Shown here one piece after another: positions 32,601 through 39,500 of a stretch of DNA of 64,000 bases; positions within the stretch are counted from its first letter, which is position 1, and each line of letters starts with the position of its first letter. The position numbers were made by a program, and so were the translations under genes. The DNA lies in NCBI GenBank assembly GCA_005406025.1, contig BGZK01001296.1:1-64000 (forward strand). The letters are read 5' to 3'. This DNA is from Eumeta japonica. Taxonomy: Eukaryota > Arthropoda > Insecta > Lepidoptera > Psychidae. Under the pieces are notes generated by a model. It did not search any database and was not told the origin of the DNA. It saw only the letters and a list, made by a program, of their open reading frames with translations.

Positions 32601-35273
32601 TGAAATGGATCAGAGAATTTTTCAACTTCTAGGTCACAATTATTAGAGACATCTTCAAGTGGAAGAATTTTTCCGTCAAAATTTTCAGAAGTTGAAAGAA
32701 AATCGATTAAACTTTCCAAAAGCTAATCCTTCAATATTCTTTGTATTTTCTTCTGTCGTTTCTAAATTACTTATTGTTTCACTAGATGAACTTTTTAATC
32801 TATTGAAAACTTTTTAAAGTCAATACCTAGCATTAACATCCAAGGGACATAGTCCACATGCCTTGAATCCATGTTCCATGATTAAGTACGAAAACCGATA
32901 CTGACATGCAGCAAAGTGACAATTACCGCAGTAAATTAAAAGTGATAATCAATTAAAATTCAATATTTGTTAGGATTTTAAGCATTAAAAGTATAATCTT
33001 ACTCTGAGATGTAATAAATATAGATCTTTAATTCATAGAAAAATACATTTTAATCGAACCTACAATTGCACACTAACTGCAAAAAACGATGACATTTTTC
33101 CAAACGATCAATCAGTTTTCAATCATTTATAACAAACTAAATAATTAAATTTCATACGGGTCGTTTTAATTACATTTTAGAATTAATATATTTATTGCTG
33201 AATTTTTGAAATTACAAACAATTGTGTGTAATTAGTTTGTAATGTAATGAAAAAATCCGCGGTAATACTCGCACCCGCGGTAATACCCACACTTATCCTA
33301 TTGATTTCAGCTCATATCGATTCATAACTCTACAATAGTTATAGAACAATCGAAAATGAAGCAACGAGAGCACGGAATCGGGTCACGTGCCGGCGTGTTG
33401 TGGCCACGCGCGCGCACGCGCACCACATAATGGCCGTTCACGATGGTCCTTCGGTCGAGGATTAACGGTCGATTATGCATGCTCCGGATACCAAAATAAG
33501 GATTGAGTAGTTTGTGTAGTCTGACTAGAACTGGCTAAAAAAATTGGGATAACGTTGGTCTGTAGATCGGTAAGGCTGGGGCTCTTTCTCAGGAACTGTT
33601 CATCACAATTACTGGTAGCCGAAAATCAATCTTAACAGTCAAAACGTTTAAGTATTATTATTTAATGGGCTTAAGCTTTTATAGCAAAAAATTCAAATGA
33701 CATCAGATGGGATGACAAGGGTGTAAGGTGGAAAAAATTAAAAAGTATAGTATAATGTCTATGGATAACATAGTACACATTTGATTAAAATTTACGTAAT
33801 ACTCTTAAAACGAGTCATCCTTTCAAATGAATTAAAAACAAATAACAAGTCAGTTTCATTTTCAATGAGACTAATTAAAAAAAACATCTCACTTTTAAAT
33901 AAAAAGCAAACAACATATGAAAAAAAAATACTATTGAACTTGCTTGGTATTTTAAGTACCCATGAGAAAAATAAGGTTCTTGGTAAAAATAAGGTTTTAT
34001 TTTTCGACTGCTGTTACTAAAATTATAATAAGAGTTTGAAGCTGGACTTGTTACTTGTTACTAGACTTGTCAAGTTACAATTTTGTATGGTCATCGCAAA
34101 TTTATTTCATCATTTAATGATAAATAATCGTTTTACACACTACGTAGATCGTAGGATAAAACGGTTCAGTTAACTTTTGATCCTGACTAAAAAATTTATG
34201 TGTAGATAAATTAACTTTTTGACTAAGAATATAGAGCAGATTCTAGTAAGTAGTATATGCAAAGGATAATGTAACGAGATTTCAGTACAGTCAGTCAGTA
34301 ATAATTATTGGCATTTGTGGGTAAAGTATACAAATGAAGCAATATTTACATGGGTGTGACGGAAAGACTGAATACTATGTGATTAATTGTTTAATATGTT
34401 ATTAGACAATATCGCAAGGTTGTCCTAACAAATTAATGCAACTAGCTGTAACAAGTAATATTTTTGTGGGTCACAAAACCAACACAACAAAATTATTTGA
34501 AGTATTTTTCATTTTTAGAATTCTAGCTCAATAAGATCTAGCCTTGATTTAAAAAAATGTTTCATGACAATCAAATCCAGTATCCATCGATGCGTAGTAC
34601 GGCAAACTTATTTTGCAATAATCAATCACATCGTCGACGTACGTTAAGATTTTCACGACAAGCATTCGGTTTACAAACACCATGTATAATAAACGAACCT
34701 TTCCCGATACGCTTTCAGCAATAATATGACGTGAATAATAAAGTTTCTTTACGCAGAAACGGGCCTCGCTCGCTGCCGGTTTCTTTTCGTTGGCTCTGCG
34801 AGAGCGCCGCAGTGGCCCAGTGACGAGTTATGACATCTCATTTCCTCTCAACGTTTCACCTAACAGGTACCCGGTGACATCGGTGTCTGAACGCTGACTC
34901 TTTGTTTACGAAAGCTCTAAGTATGTCCTTTTATTAAAAACTGTGTTTTGTAATCAAAAGAGTTATTTTGATAAGGGAAAATGTTTACCTGTTCCTTCGC
35001 CAACTGGAACCAAGTCTTCAATATTACAGGCAATCTCGTGAATTGGTAATGTTTTGTTGTCTTCACACTTATGAAGACATCGTCCGTAGTGATGCTCTTA
35101 TTGACAGCACCGTTCAAACTCTTTCTGGTCAAAGGCTCTATAGATAGATCCGTGGCAGGGACAGATCTGTTCTGTTGAGACTTGAAATTGACTCCTCCGT
35201 GGTATATCAAAACGCTGCAATAGCCCAGAGCGATCAGCAGGGCAGCGGTCTTGATCAGTCTTCGTCCTCCCAT
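540..35273 (-). CDS. fng: fringe glycosyltransferase, 8 coding exons (whole gene span)
   Basis: Fringe transfers GlcNAc in beta-1,3 linkage to O-fucose on EGF repeats of Notch in the Golgi, biasing Notch toward Delta over Serrate/Jagged (known for the family, GT31). Joined coding exons: 35273-34989, 16544-16496, 16053-15951, 5334-5187, 4616-4531, 4431-4361, 3092-2915, 593-540. Every internal junction has GT/AG sites and matching phase. The protein is about 324 residues. It has a type II membrane anchor near residues 7-24, the start of the catalytic domain at '[10 protein letters not shown]' (64-73), 'WFFTDTDN', a Cys-pair block 'CCKM', the metal-binding DDD at 152-154, '[12 protein letters not shown]' (202-213), '[10 protein letters not shown]', and a C-terminal 'HC..FP..PFCPR' motif. 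The length matches vertebrate Manic and Radical fringe; Drosophila fringe is longer. The exon sum is 974 nt, so one base is missing relative to an open frame (see 588-593). Identity is very secure; the C-terminus as given is broken. Confidence 0.95.
594..2914 (-). other. fng intron 7
   Basis: A 2.3-kb intron with a GTAAGC donor at 2914 and a TTTCAG acceptor at 594. It holds a direct duplication at about 1997-2046 (two ~28-bp units containing 'AACTTATGATTGCA') and the inverted-repeat element at 2365-2841. The rest is AT-rich with nothing recognised. Confidence 0.8.
2365..2841. mobile_element. fold-back/MITE-like element with ~155-bp inverted arms
   Basis: Left arm 2365-2519 and right arm 2684-2841 are inverted copies at roughly 85-90% by eye. 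Shared blocks include 'AGACGCCTG', 'GGGATTCGTAGTGGAAGAAC' and 'ATTAACACTTGCTTAG'. The ~165-bp centre has a small CCTCCTC/GAGGAGG hairpin and no coding capacity. Target duplication and exact ends are not clear. It lies between the last two fng exons. The arms suggest a non-autonomous DNA transposon; family unknown. Confidence 0.75.
2915..3092 (-). CDS. fng: fng coding exon 7
   Basis: Codes residues 248-306 plus two bases: '[20 protein letters not shown]', '[20 protein letters not shown]' and, at the end, 'FSTHYDPT'. The His in FHSHLE and the DPTR end are standard fringe features. The acceptor is TTTTAATACAG. The donor is ACCAG followed by GTAAGC; the intron opens with an in-frame TAA, so an unspliced transcript would stop at DPTR. 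Confidence 0.95.
3093..4360 (-). other. fng intron 6
   Basis: A 1.27-kb intron, GTGAGA donor at 4360 and TACAG acceptor. No recognisable exon, repeat or RNA gene. A GC-richer patch near 3690-3760 has no identifiable function. Confidence 0.75.
4361..4431 (-). CDS. fng: fng coding exon 6
   Basis: Codes residues 224-247: '[20 protein letters not shown]' then 'GFVI'. Fringe proteins conserve 'PDDV(T/S)MG' here. The acceptor is TATTTGCAG and the donor is ATAG followed by GTGAGA. It takes two bases from exon 5 and leaves one G that completes the Glu codon of 'EHLL' in exon 7. Confidence 0.95.
4531..4616 (-). CDS. fng: fng coding exon 5: FATGGAGFC block
   Basis: Codes residues 196-223 plus two bases of 224: '[19 protein letters not shown]' then 'MALKMLPIA'. 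This glycine-rich motif is conserved in all fringes and forms part of the acceptor-binding side of the fold. The acceptor is TTGTTACAG and the donor is GCGAG followed by GTAACA. The next intron is only 99 nt. Confidence 0.96.
4617..5186 (-). other. fng intron 4
   Basis: A 570-nt intron between the DDD exon and the FATGGAGFC exon. The first ~180 nt next to exon 5 (4617-4795) is GC-rich; the remainder is AT-rich. Nothing else is recognised. Confidence 0.75.
5187..5334 (-). CDS. fng: fng coding exon 4: DDD metal-binding motif
   Basis: Codes residues 146-195, beginning '[18 protein letters not shown]', the most diagnostic fringe segment. The Asp triad at 152-154 is the Mn2+/UDP-sugar binding DxD-type site of GT31 enzymes. 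'[15 protein letters not shown]' follows. The acceptor is TGTTCAG and the donor is AATAAG followed by GTGAAA (phase 0). Confidence 0.96.
7102..7157 (+). repeat. GACGTAG tandem cluster
   Basis: GACGTAG occurs at 7102, 7121, 7134 and 7151; three copies extend to TTGACGTAGAA(A)TTT. Spacing is irregular (19, 13 and 17 bp). It looks like a small decayed minisatellite or a cluster of TGACG-type (CREB/ATF half-site) motifs. Confidence 0.55.
9790..10690 (+). pseudogene. mariner-like transposase relic 1
   Basis: Translated pieces in shifting frames match a Tc1/mariner transposase in order. '[17 protein letters not shown]' is followed by '[18 protein letters not shown]', the N-terminal helix-turn-helix region. 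Then come '[15 protein letters not shown]' and, near 10580-10620, '[16 protein letters not shown]', the conserved block carrying the last catalytic Asp. The final 'AEGDYFEHM' matches the usual mariner C-terminus. There are many stops and frameshifts, so it is long dead. I could not define terminal inverted repeats. A perfect palindrome interrupts it at 9974-10017. Confidence 0.85.
9974..10017. repeat. perfect fold-back palindrome, 20-bp arms, AATA spacer
   Basis: Arms 9974-9993 and 9998-10017 are exact reverse complements separated by AATA. The right arm is native mariner coding sequence (…RPVSTG…), so the left arm is an inverted copy inserted within the relic. Confidence 0.9.
11090..11250 (-). 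repeat. RTE-like retroelement tail fragment
   Basis: It reads like the reverse complement of the lepidopteran RTE 3' end: AGACAGACA, then 'GCGAAAGTGACTTTGTGTG', 'GCTTTCACGTCTAAACC' and 'TTTCGATGAAATTTTG'. Only the tail is present. Identification rests on remembered family signatures. Confidence 0.55.
13690..13830 (+). repeat. retroelement tail with CAGACAGACA and 'GGGTTC..TTTTGAGATACGAAACCCT'
   Basis: ACAGACACACTGACAGACAGAC and related runs lead into 'AAGGGTTCG', a T run and 'TTTTGAGATACGAAACCCT'. This is a decayed form of a motif ('GAGGTACGGAACCCT') widespread in Lepidoptera. Related fragments lie near 29820-29925 and 52340-52375. Confidence 0.5.
14170..14840 (+). pseudogene. mariner-like transposase relic 2 (C-terminal half)
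   Basis: Pieces in order: '[20 protein letters not shown]', the segment usually ending in a catalytic Asp region; '[20 protein letters not shown]'; 'LHHPPYSSD' (14570-14602); then '[19 protein letters not shown]'; and, after a stop, '[20 protein letters not shown]'. About ten extra codons split the PPYSSD block from CNFYLF, so the last catalytic region is disrupted, and the usual QDN before AxPH reads RQC. Several stops. A different mariner lineage from relic 1, judged by the KIKEKLRGKRFE-type segment. Confidence 0.82.
15951..16053 (-). CDS. fng: fng coding exon 3
   Basis: Codes residues 112-145: '[15 protein letters not shown]', the adjacent Cys pair 'LCCKM', then '[11 protein letters not shown]'. 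These match the conserved fringe block before the DDD motif. The acceptor is CCTAACAG and the donor is AA followed by GTAAGG. The entering phase completes an Asn codon left by exon 2; two bases are carried forward. Confidence 0.94.
16054..16495 (-). other. fng intron 2
   Basis: A 442-nt AT-rich intron with GTAAGA donor and CCTAACAG acceptor. Nothing else recognised. Confidence 0.85.
16496..16544 (-). CDS. fng: fng coding exon 2 (49 nt)
   Basis: Codes '[15 protein letters not shown]', the conserved WFFTDTD segment that follows the 'LAKEQ' end of exon 1. The acceptor is a TTTGTTTCAG tract; the donor is A followed by GTAAGA. It enters in phase 0 and leaves one base for the next codon. The small exon lies 18.4 kb from exon 1 and only 442 nt before exon 3. 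Confidence 0.93.
17760..18180 (+). repeat. dispersed LINE-like repeat, copy A
   Basis: It shares ordered blocks with 29050-29430 and, inverted, with 44600-44880: 'AGCCATTGAAGAGTA', 'CTTAACCGTTAA', 'ATTCCATCATCAGATCCTGA' and an A-rich stretch near 18080. It resembles 3' parts of a common lepidopteran non-LTR family; I cannot name the family with certainty. This copy alone contains the palindrome at 17798-17831. Confidence 0.7.
17798..17831. repeat. perfect fold-back palindrome, 15-bp arms, ATAA spacer
   Basis: Arms 17798-17812 and 17817-17831 are exact reverse complements around ATAA. The paralogous repeats at 29.1 kb and 44.8 kb lack the inverted copy at this point. Confidence 0.9.
18350..18860. 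promoter_or_regulatory. GC-rich intronic island with a TATA box
   Basis: About 500 bp of much higher GC content than its surroundings. TATATAA at 18594-18600 lies in 'CTCTATATAAGGGC'. Open frames of 60-75 codons occur on both strands but match nothing I know, and composition alone would favour them. It could be an enhancer, an alternative promoter or a decayed insertion. The call rests on composition and a motif. Confidence 0.3.
18858..18882 (+). repeat. short (TCAAA)n repeat
   Basis: Four TCAAA units followed by 'AATATCTTGTATTTTGTAGA', a junction typical of dispersed lepidopteran retroelement tails. Extent unknown. Confidence 0.5.
19311..19366 (+). repeat. 28-bp tandem duplication
   Basis: Two adjacent units of 28 bp carrying 'GATAATGAAGGTGGTGGGT', differing at a few positions. 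It lies in a moderately GC-rich patch (19180-19420) with no identified function. Confidence 0.8.
20590..20626 (+). repeat. (TA)18 microsatellite
   Basis: Uninterrupted TA dinucleotides. Confidence 0.95.
22640..22870 (-). repeat. hexamer-array element, copy 1
   Basis: A purine-rich stretch with 6-bp periodicity (units such as GAGATC, AGAATT, GGACGA) from about 22655 to 22830. It is followed by the reverse complement of a head reading 'ACTAGCTTTTGTTTGCGACT'. The same array-then-head order occurs at 24.5 and 26.5 kb, and head-then-array at 36.6 and 40.8 kb. Assigned to minus strand because the head lies on the right. Confidence 0.6.
24470..24770 (-). repeat. hexamer-array element, copy 2
   Basis: A 6-bp periodic purine-rich array at about 24480-24715 contains CAGGTACAGAAT repeated and many GGAACG/GAGACC-type units. 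It ends in the reverse complement of the head ('GCCGAGGGCGGTAAGCTAGC' at about 24750). Dipeptide-repetitive open frames on both strands are by-products of the 6-bp period. Confidence 0.68.
26244..26275. repeat. perfect 32-bp palindrome
   Basis: The sequence from AAAATGTTATTTATG to its reverse complement is self-complementary with no spacer. A second 22-bp palindrome (TGGGTATTTA arms) begins at 26318. Confidence 0.88.
26470..26615 (-). repeat. hexamer-array element, copy 3 (short)
   Basis: Six-bp units (GAAATC, GAATCA, AAGATC, GGATTA) at about 26475-26570, then 'CACGCGGGCAGAGACT' and 'GAACGCTAGT', a decayed inverted head. Shorter and more degraded than the copies at 22.6 and 24.5 kb. Confidence 0.5.
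27080..27530. promoter_or_regulatory. GC-rich intronic island with a CSL-type site
   Basis: About 450 bp of high GC and CpG in an AT-rich intron. CGTGGGAA at 27383-27390 fits the Su(H)/CSL consensus YGTGRGAA. Open frames here read through GC-rich sequence and match nothing known. A cis-regulatory role in fng is inference; such 8-mers also occur by chance. Confidence 0.35.
28983..29032. repeat. inverted repeat, 16-bp perfect arms
   Basis: Arms 28983-28998 (GTAGGTAGATTGATAA) and 29017-29032 are exact reverse complements with an 18-nt spacer. It lies directly before repeat copy B. Confidence 0.85.
29050..29430 (+). repeat. dispersed LINE-like repeat, copy B
   Basis: Shares 'GGTAGCCACTGAAGAGTA', 'CTTAACCGTTAAGGAGTGAT' and 'ATTCCATCATTAGATCCTGA' with copy A in the same order and orientation. 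No coding capacity is retained. Confidence 0.7.
29820..29925 (+). repeat. retroelement tail fragment ('GGGTCCCGTT..ACGGAATCCC')
   Basis: 'GATGGACGGACGGATG', then 'AATAGGGTCCCGTTGGCACC' and 'GAGGACGGAATCCCAAAAG'. This is a decayed version of the lepidopteran 'GGTACGGAACCCTAAAAA' tail. Confidence 0.5.
30782..31034. mobile_element. 253-bp MITE with GGGTTGCCAACT termini and TA duplication
   Basis: The left end GGGTTGCCAACT (30782-30793) and right end AGTTGGCAACCC (31023-31034) are perfect inverted repeats. TA flanks both sides (30780-30781 and 31035-31036), as for Tc1/mariner target duplication. The interior is AT-rich and non-coding, with AATAGAGTA repeated inverted near both ends. A non-autonomous mariner-type element. 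Confidence 0.85.
31858..33298 (-). mobile_element. degenerate pogo-like DNA transposon, 1.44 kb
   Basis: Termini: GGGTAAGTGTGGGTATTACC at 31858 and the inverted GGATAAGTGTGGGTATTACC ending at 33298, about 24 bp with one mismatch. TA dinucleotides flank both (31856-31857, 33299-33300). Subterminal copies of ATTACCGCGG/ATTACCGTGG recur at both ends. On the minus strand at about 32877-32830 it reads '[15 protein letters not shown]', matching the 'GF..(C/T)G(L/I).P' segment near the end of pogo/jerky DDE transposases. A Lys/Glu-rich C-terminal tail with stops runs to about 32290. The catalytic core is missing. Family assignment from that motif and the TA duplication is inference. Confidence 0.78.
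33360..33480. promoter_or_regulatory. GC-rich patch with CACGTG and alternating CG tract
   Basis: CACGTG (E-box) at 33384-33389 and CACGCGCGCGCACGCGCAC at 33405-33423, which could adopt Z-DNA. It begins about 60 bp beyond the pogo-like element. Function unknown. Confidence 0.25.
34989..35273 (-). CDS. fng: fng coding exon 1: start, membrane anchor, start of GT domain
   Basis: Codes residues 1-95. The ATG at 35273 is the first in-frame Met after an in-frame TGA at 35336-35334, and has G at -3 and G at +4. MGGRRLIK is followed by a hydrophobic stretch ([16 protein letters not shown]), a type II signal anchor, then a polar stem. From residue 64, '[10 protein letters not shown]' and 'TWFQLAKEQ' begin the Fringe domain. 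The exon ends in CAG followed by the GTAAAC donor (phase 0). An upstream ATG in another frame overlaps the start (see findings). Confidence 0.94.
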
Positions 35274-35337
35274 GCCAGGGTCCGACTGCGGCACGGCAGT
35301 GACAAGTTCGACGAGCCGCTTGCACTTTATCACTCAT
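35098..35337 (-). other. upstream ORF overlapping the fng start
   Basis: ATG at 35337 opens a 79-codon frame that overlaps the first 176 nt of fng in another frame and ends at 35098. Its context (C at -3) is weaker than that of the fng ATG (G at -3, G at +4). If transcribed it could reduce fng translation by leaky scanning. No homology to any protein I know. Confidence 0.4.
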
Positions 35338-35640
35338 CTGCTGTAATTTGTAAACAGACTATAATCGATAAGAAACGTAAATATTTTGGTTTAGCGTGAT
35401 CGCCGCGTCCGACTATTAGCCGACGGGCCGGCACTGAGTAAAAATGTACGATAGTACAGGCGAGCCAAACACACGCTCGCGTGCCGGAGCGCTGTCCGCC
35501 GCCCCACCGCCTCGTCGTGCGAGCGAGAGGTGCAAGACCGTCTGTAGTCTTCTCTCGTACGCCTACGTATACCTGCGCGCGCGCCGTCCCGTGTTCAACT
35601 CGCCGCTGGCGCCAATTGAGTTTGTCTGACATTCGTGTCA
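35274..35640 (-). promoter_or_regulatory. fng 5' leader and probable promoter region
   Basis: GC-rich, CpG-rich DNA directly upstream of the fng start. A TCAGT initiator-like sequence on the minus strand (35437-35433) has 'GGACG' about 26-30 nt downstream, near the position of an arthropod DPE. A possible splice acceptor (AAATTACAG) lies just before the ATG at 35337. The start site is not determined, so part of this may be leader and part promoter. A 103-codon open frame (35641-35330) is read here but looks non-coding. Confidence 0.45.
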
Positions 35641-36584
35641 ATGGCTTTTCTAAATTAGTATTTATCTACAGTAGTTTAGAGTGGATAGTTGAAATATCTT
35701 TTAATGCATCTTCAAGTGGAAAAGTCAATTACATAAAGAACACGTCCATATCAATAAAATTGCTACCGTGTGTATTTATTTTTAAATTCATATTAATAGT
35801 ATTACATTTATAAAAGAAATCTGTTCATATTAGAAAAAATGAAGAGGGTAATTTTAATAGTAGGGGATAGATTGACATTACTTTGCATCATTTAGCTTAT
35901 TGCATCATTCTTATTGTTTTGACAAATTTTAAGTAACTGTATAGAATATTTATACAAACTAAGTACTGTACTGAACTGAATTATAAAACTCATACGTATT
36001 TGTATTTCGGTCTTTTTACCGTTGTTATGAATAATAAATAAGTGGGTATTATTATGACATAAAAATAAATATTCCTATTTTATCACGAATGTTTTATGTC
36101 CGTGAGGCGGTTATAATTTACATTCCCACTTACAAAATACTAATATGGAATATTTTTACGTTACAAATAAAAAGGAGAAAGTTTAATATTCATAATTTTA
36201 TGGACTATTGCACTAAATATCAGAGAGTGGTGCCTGTTGACATCCGATATGTTTATAAGAAAGTGTATCGACTTATTAATATAATCAAAAATATTAAATT
36301 AATAAGTCGATGTAAGTTTCAGTATTACGATTTTTTAAATATGCAGTAAGCGTAAAAATTAAGACAACCTAAATAAGCATTTAAAATCAGTCGTTTCTTT
36401 TTATACATCCGAAGAAACAGTTAAGTTGCGTATATTGGCTTGGTATTTAATTAACATAAGGACATTTCATATTCAAACAACCAAATTGATGTATGTTGGG
36501 GATACTTGAGGATGGAACATGAAATATTTTATGTAGTTTGATACATAAGGGTGTGCTCATATTGGTTTTCATTAGAATGACACT
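35641..36584. other. AT-rich upstream flank
   Basis: No gene or named repeat. It contains an inverted repeat with 14-bp perfect arms (36267-36280 and 36298-36311, ATCGACTTATTAAT arm) around a 17-nt spacer. Confidence 0.6.
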
Positions 36585-36830
36585 AGCTTTTATCCGCGGA
36601 TCGTTTAATTAATCGCGTTGTAATTTTATTCATTCCTCATTTTTGGTATCGAGCATTTTCATATCATTGATACCAGTCCGGTCCTGTTTTCCATTTTAGT
36701 TCCGACTCCACAGACAGTTCCGGTTTGATCATCTTCCTATTCAATCCTGCGTCCCTCTTTTCCAATCGATTTATCGCTTTCGATTTCGTATCGATCCCGT
36801 TTACAATATTAATTTCAATTTTTTGTAAAT
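36585..36830 (+). repeat. hexamer-array element, copy 4
   Basis: Head 'ACTAGCTTTTATCCGCGGAT' near 36585, then a pyrimidine-rich 6-bp periodic stretch (36660-36825) with units such as TCCGGT, TCGATT, TTCGTA, TCGATC. Head-then-array order is the mirror of the copies in fng intron 1. Confidence 0.6.
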
Positions 36831-37329
36831 CATTGCATAAAATACTGTATTTTGTGTTACAATTTATTTAAATACATCCAACCGTTAGTGCGTCATTCGG
36901 TTAAAATCGAGAACCACCAAACAACGTCAAAAAAATATCACATTTGTAATGATATAATAATAGGTTATAGTACTGACAAATGATGTTACGTAAAAATCTA
37001 TCGTTAGTTTTAGTTCACTATAAACTTCTTATTATAAAACTATTAACTAAATATATAAAGTACATTAAATATGAAATTGTTATGAATCATATTTTTTGTA
37101 AATCGGACATTTGACACGCTCTCATATTTTCGCTTTCGTTCTAACTCATTCTCTCACACTATATCTTCCTCTCCCCCACACTAAATCCTCATCGTCTACT
37201 ACAACTTCTTCTAAACACTGCAAATAATAAGTATGACCGTCAAAATAAAAAAATATGACTTTTGAAATGTATTAATTATAAGGGTATATACGTACAAATA
37301 AACACAAAAAATAAACAGCAATTTATATT

Positions 37330-37670
37330 TTATGTGGCAACAAGTTCTATCAGTTTTTTTTTATTTCATCACAATCGGTTTAATCATTGTCGACTTATAA
37401 GTAGATATACAAAGAAGTACACAGAAAAATAAACAACCTTCATTCAGCAAAATTCATTAAAAGCAGTTAAACTATTCTTGAGTTATAAAAAAAACTCACT
37501 CAAACGAACAGTCAGACAAACAAACAAAAAGTAGTCTATGTCTGTTTCTAGATGTCAAACTATCTTCGTATTAAATTTCATCATAATCATTACAGTGGCC
37601 TAGGTTTGAAAACGTAACAGACAGACAGACAAAGACACTTTCGCATTTATAATATTAGAATGGATGACAA
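37330..37670 (+). repeat. RTE-like retroelement tails, two nested or adjacent
   Basis: Two successive tails: 'TTTCATCACAATCGGTTTAA' followed by GACAAACAAACAAA, then 'GATGTCAAACTATCTTCGTA', 'TTTCATCATAATCATT', CAGACAGACAGACAAAG and 'CTTTCGCATTTATAATATTA'. The latter is a textbook lepidopteran RTE 3' end. No RT domain is present. Confidence 0.65.
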
Positions 37671-39100
37671 AGTACGATAATATTTCGAAATTACTGTTAA
37701 TGAATGTTGCTTGCGTTTTCTGTTAGTTTGTTAAGTGGAATCCCACATTGCAATCATATAACTTTTTAAAATTTATATACATAAAAAAAACATGAGACAG
37801 AGCTCTTGGTGAATGCGACGGACGCTAAAAGCTAAGATAAAAACGATAACGTAGTACTTGAAGCATTTGAACACGGTTATTTGTTCTTGAGAGTGGAAAG
37901 TCGAAACGAATTTATTTAATTTCACATAATAAATCTGAATATCTATTTCGATAAATAATTAGAGCAGCGACGACGATTATGAATGTGAAAACACATTTTA
38001 ATTTAATTTGTAACAAAAAAGACAAATATACTAAGGGATATTAAGACAAATGTTATAATTTTATAAAAACAAATGTGCAATGTTTCAATTTTTATGGAAT
38101 ACATCGTATTCCGTTCTCTAGACGTTACGACTTCTTTTATTTATTTTTTCATTCGTGTTTCCTGAAAAATATATATGTAATTATAATATCACTATGATGT
38201 AGCGTTCGTGCATATCGCTGTCCAAGACGCCTAATCTCTTTGCGAACTTGCAGAACCGTACAATGTTCCTAGGCCTTCGTTTGCAATGAACCGGTGTTCA
38301 TTGCAGTTCACACTGTAATCAGTGTGCCTTTGAAATGGAGTCCAGTGAACGTATATTTTCTAGTAAACTTTAATATAGCTTCTTGGTGGACTCTTTTCTC
38401 CGATGTCTTTTTCATACCGTGATTTCTCTTACCTTTATGGTCACATCACGAATGATCTGAGCCAAAATTGATAGATATAAACATTTAAAACCATTTTGAT
38501 GTGATTGCCTTAATTAGAGCGCATGGGCTACAACACTCCGGATTGCTGCAATAAATCAACAAATTGCACAACTTGTGTTACTGTTTTATTCTTATTTTTT
38601 CCACACAATGGTTTATATTTAAATTTCAATCTTATCCATTTTAAAAACTGTACAGACAAAAAATGTTAAACGGATCTTAAATTCATTTGAAATCAACAAT
38701 GTTCAATTTCGTAAAACCGAACCACTTACGAACAAATGGAGCAAATTTTAAATGGAGCCAGAATATACAGATAATATAAAAAAGAAAACAAATGCATAAA
38801 AGATTCATTATTTTATTTTTTATTCATTATTGCGGGTGAGTGTACTTTATTGACGGCTAAGGAATATAAAGATCAGTAATTGGACCCGTGTTAGTTATAA
38901 TAAAAACAGTTTAATAATTTTAAACAACTACAGAACATACACAGACTCTCAGAAAAACAGAGTAGTCTCGATAGAAGTTAAAGTTGGAAATTAATTTTGC
39001 CGCTGCACATAATTTACCGCAAGTGCCAAATTAGAATCCTTCAAATGGATACAGTAGTTTGTCATTACACCGCGTATACGTTTATGGCACGTATCGCTTT
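37671..39100. other. AT-rich intergenic stretch
   Basis: I see no gene, RNA gene or identifiable element between the RTE tail and the GC-rich island that follows. Confidence 0.55.
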
Positions 39101-39500
39101 CACGTAGCTTTTTTCCAACTAATCCGTTTCGACGCGCCGCCCATTAAAGGAACTACCGGCTCACCGACGCCCATGACCGGACCGCGGGTGGTAATGAAAT
39201 AATGAACGGACAGTCATTGTTGTGTTAAGTTCCGCTCAGATGAGATAATAAAAGATGAAATTACCTGCCCGCACCCGCCGAGATTAATAGCGTGATTTTT
39301 GAAAGTTGTCGGAAGCGGTCCTCCACAAAGGGGCCCGGACAAGAGCATTGATTCTGAGAAACTAAATTAAATCTTTCAATGGCGCCGCGTTACGGCTTAA
39401 AGTCATTGCGGGGCGCTAATTGGCCGTTGAAAAGAAATTTGATTTGTACTCGTCTAATTTAATTTTCGTATTACGTGACGTTTTACTTCCTTTTTAACGG
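39100..39500. promoter_or_regulatory. GC-rich intergenic island, candidate enhancer
   Basis: About 400 bp of GC-rich non-coding sequence, some 4 kb upstream of fng, between AT-rich flanks. No long open frame or repeat signature. Such islands in AT-rich insect intergenic DNA are often conserved non-coding elements, but conservation cannot be tested here. Confidence 0.3.

Larger units (their letters stand above)
16545..34988 (-). other. fng intron 1 (18.4 kb)
   Basis: It holds three purine-strand hexamer-array elements (22640, 24470, 26470), two LINE-like repeats (17760, 29050), a MITE (30782), a pogo-like element (31858), microsatellites, and GC-rich islands at 18350-18860, 27080-27530 and 33360-33480. 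Stretches 16545-17750, 19470-20580, 21200-22630, 22880-24460, 24780-26200, 27560-28980, 29930-30770, 31040-31850 and 33490-34760 are mainly AT-rich and show nothing I can name. No nested gene is supported. Confidence 0.75.

Noticed and set aside
35331..35333. An upstream GTG as an earlier fng start, giving 20 extra residues
   Set aside because: It is not an ATG, follows directly after an in-frame TGA, and the extra residues would precede a standard type II anchor start at 35273.
35330..35641. 103-codon minus-strand frame upstream of fng as a gene
   Set aside because: It lies in CpG-rich leader/promoter sequence, is Arg-rich by composition and matches nothing known.
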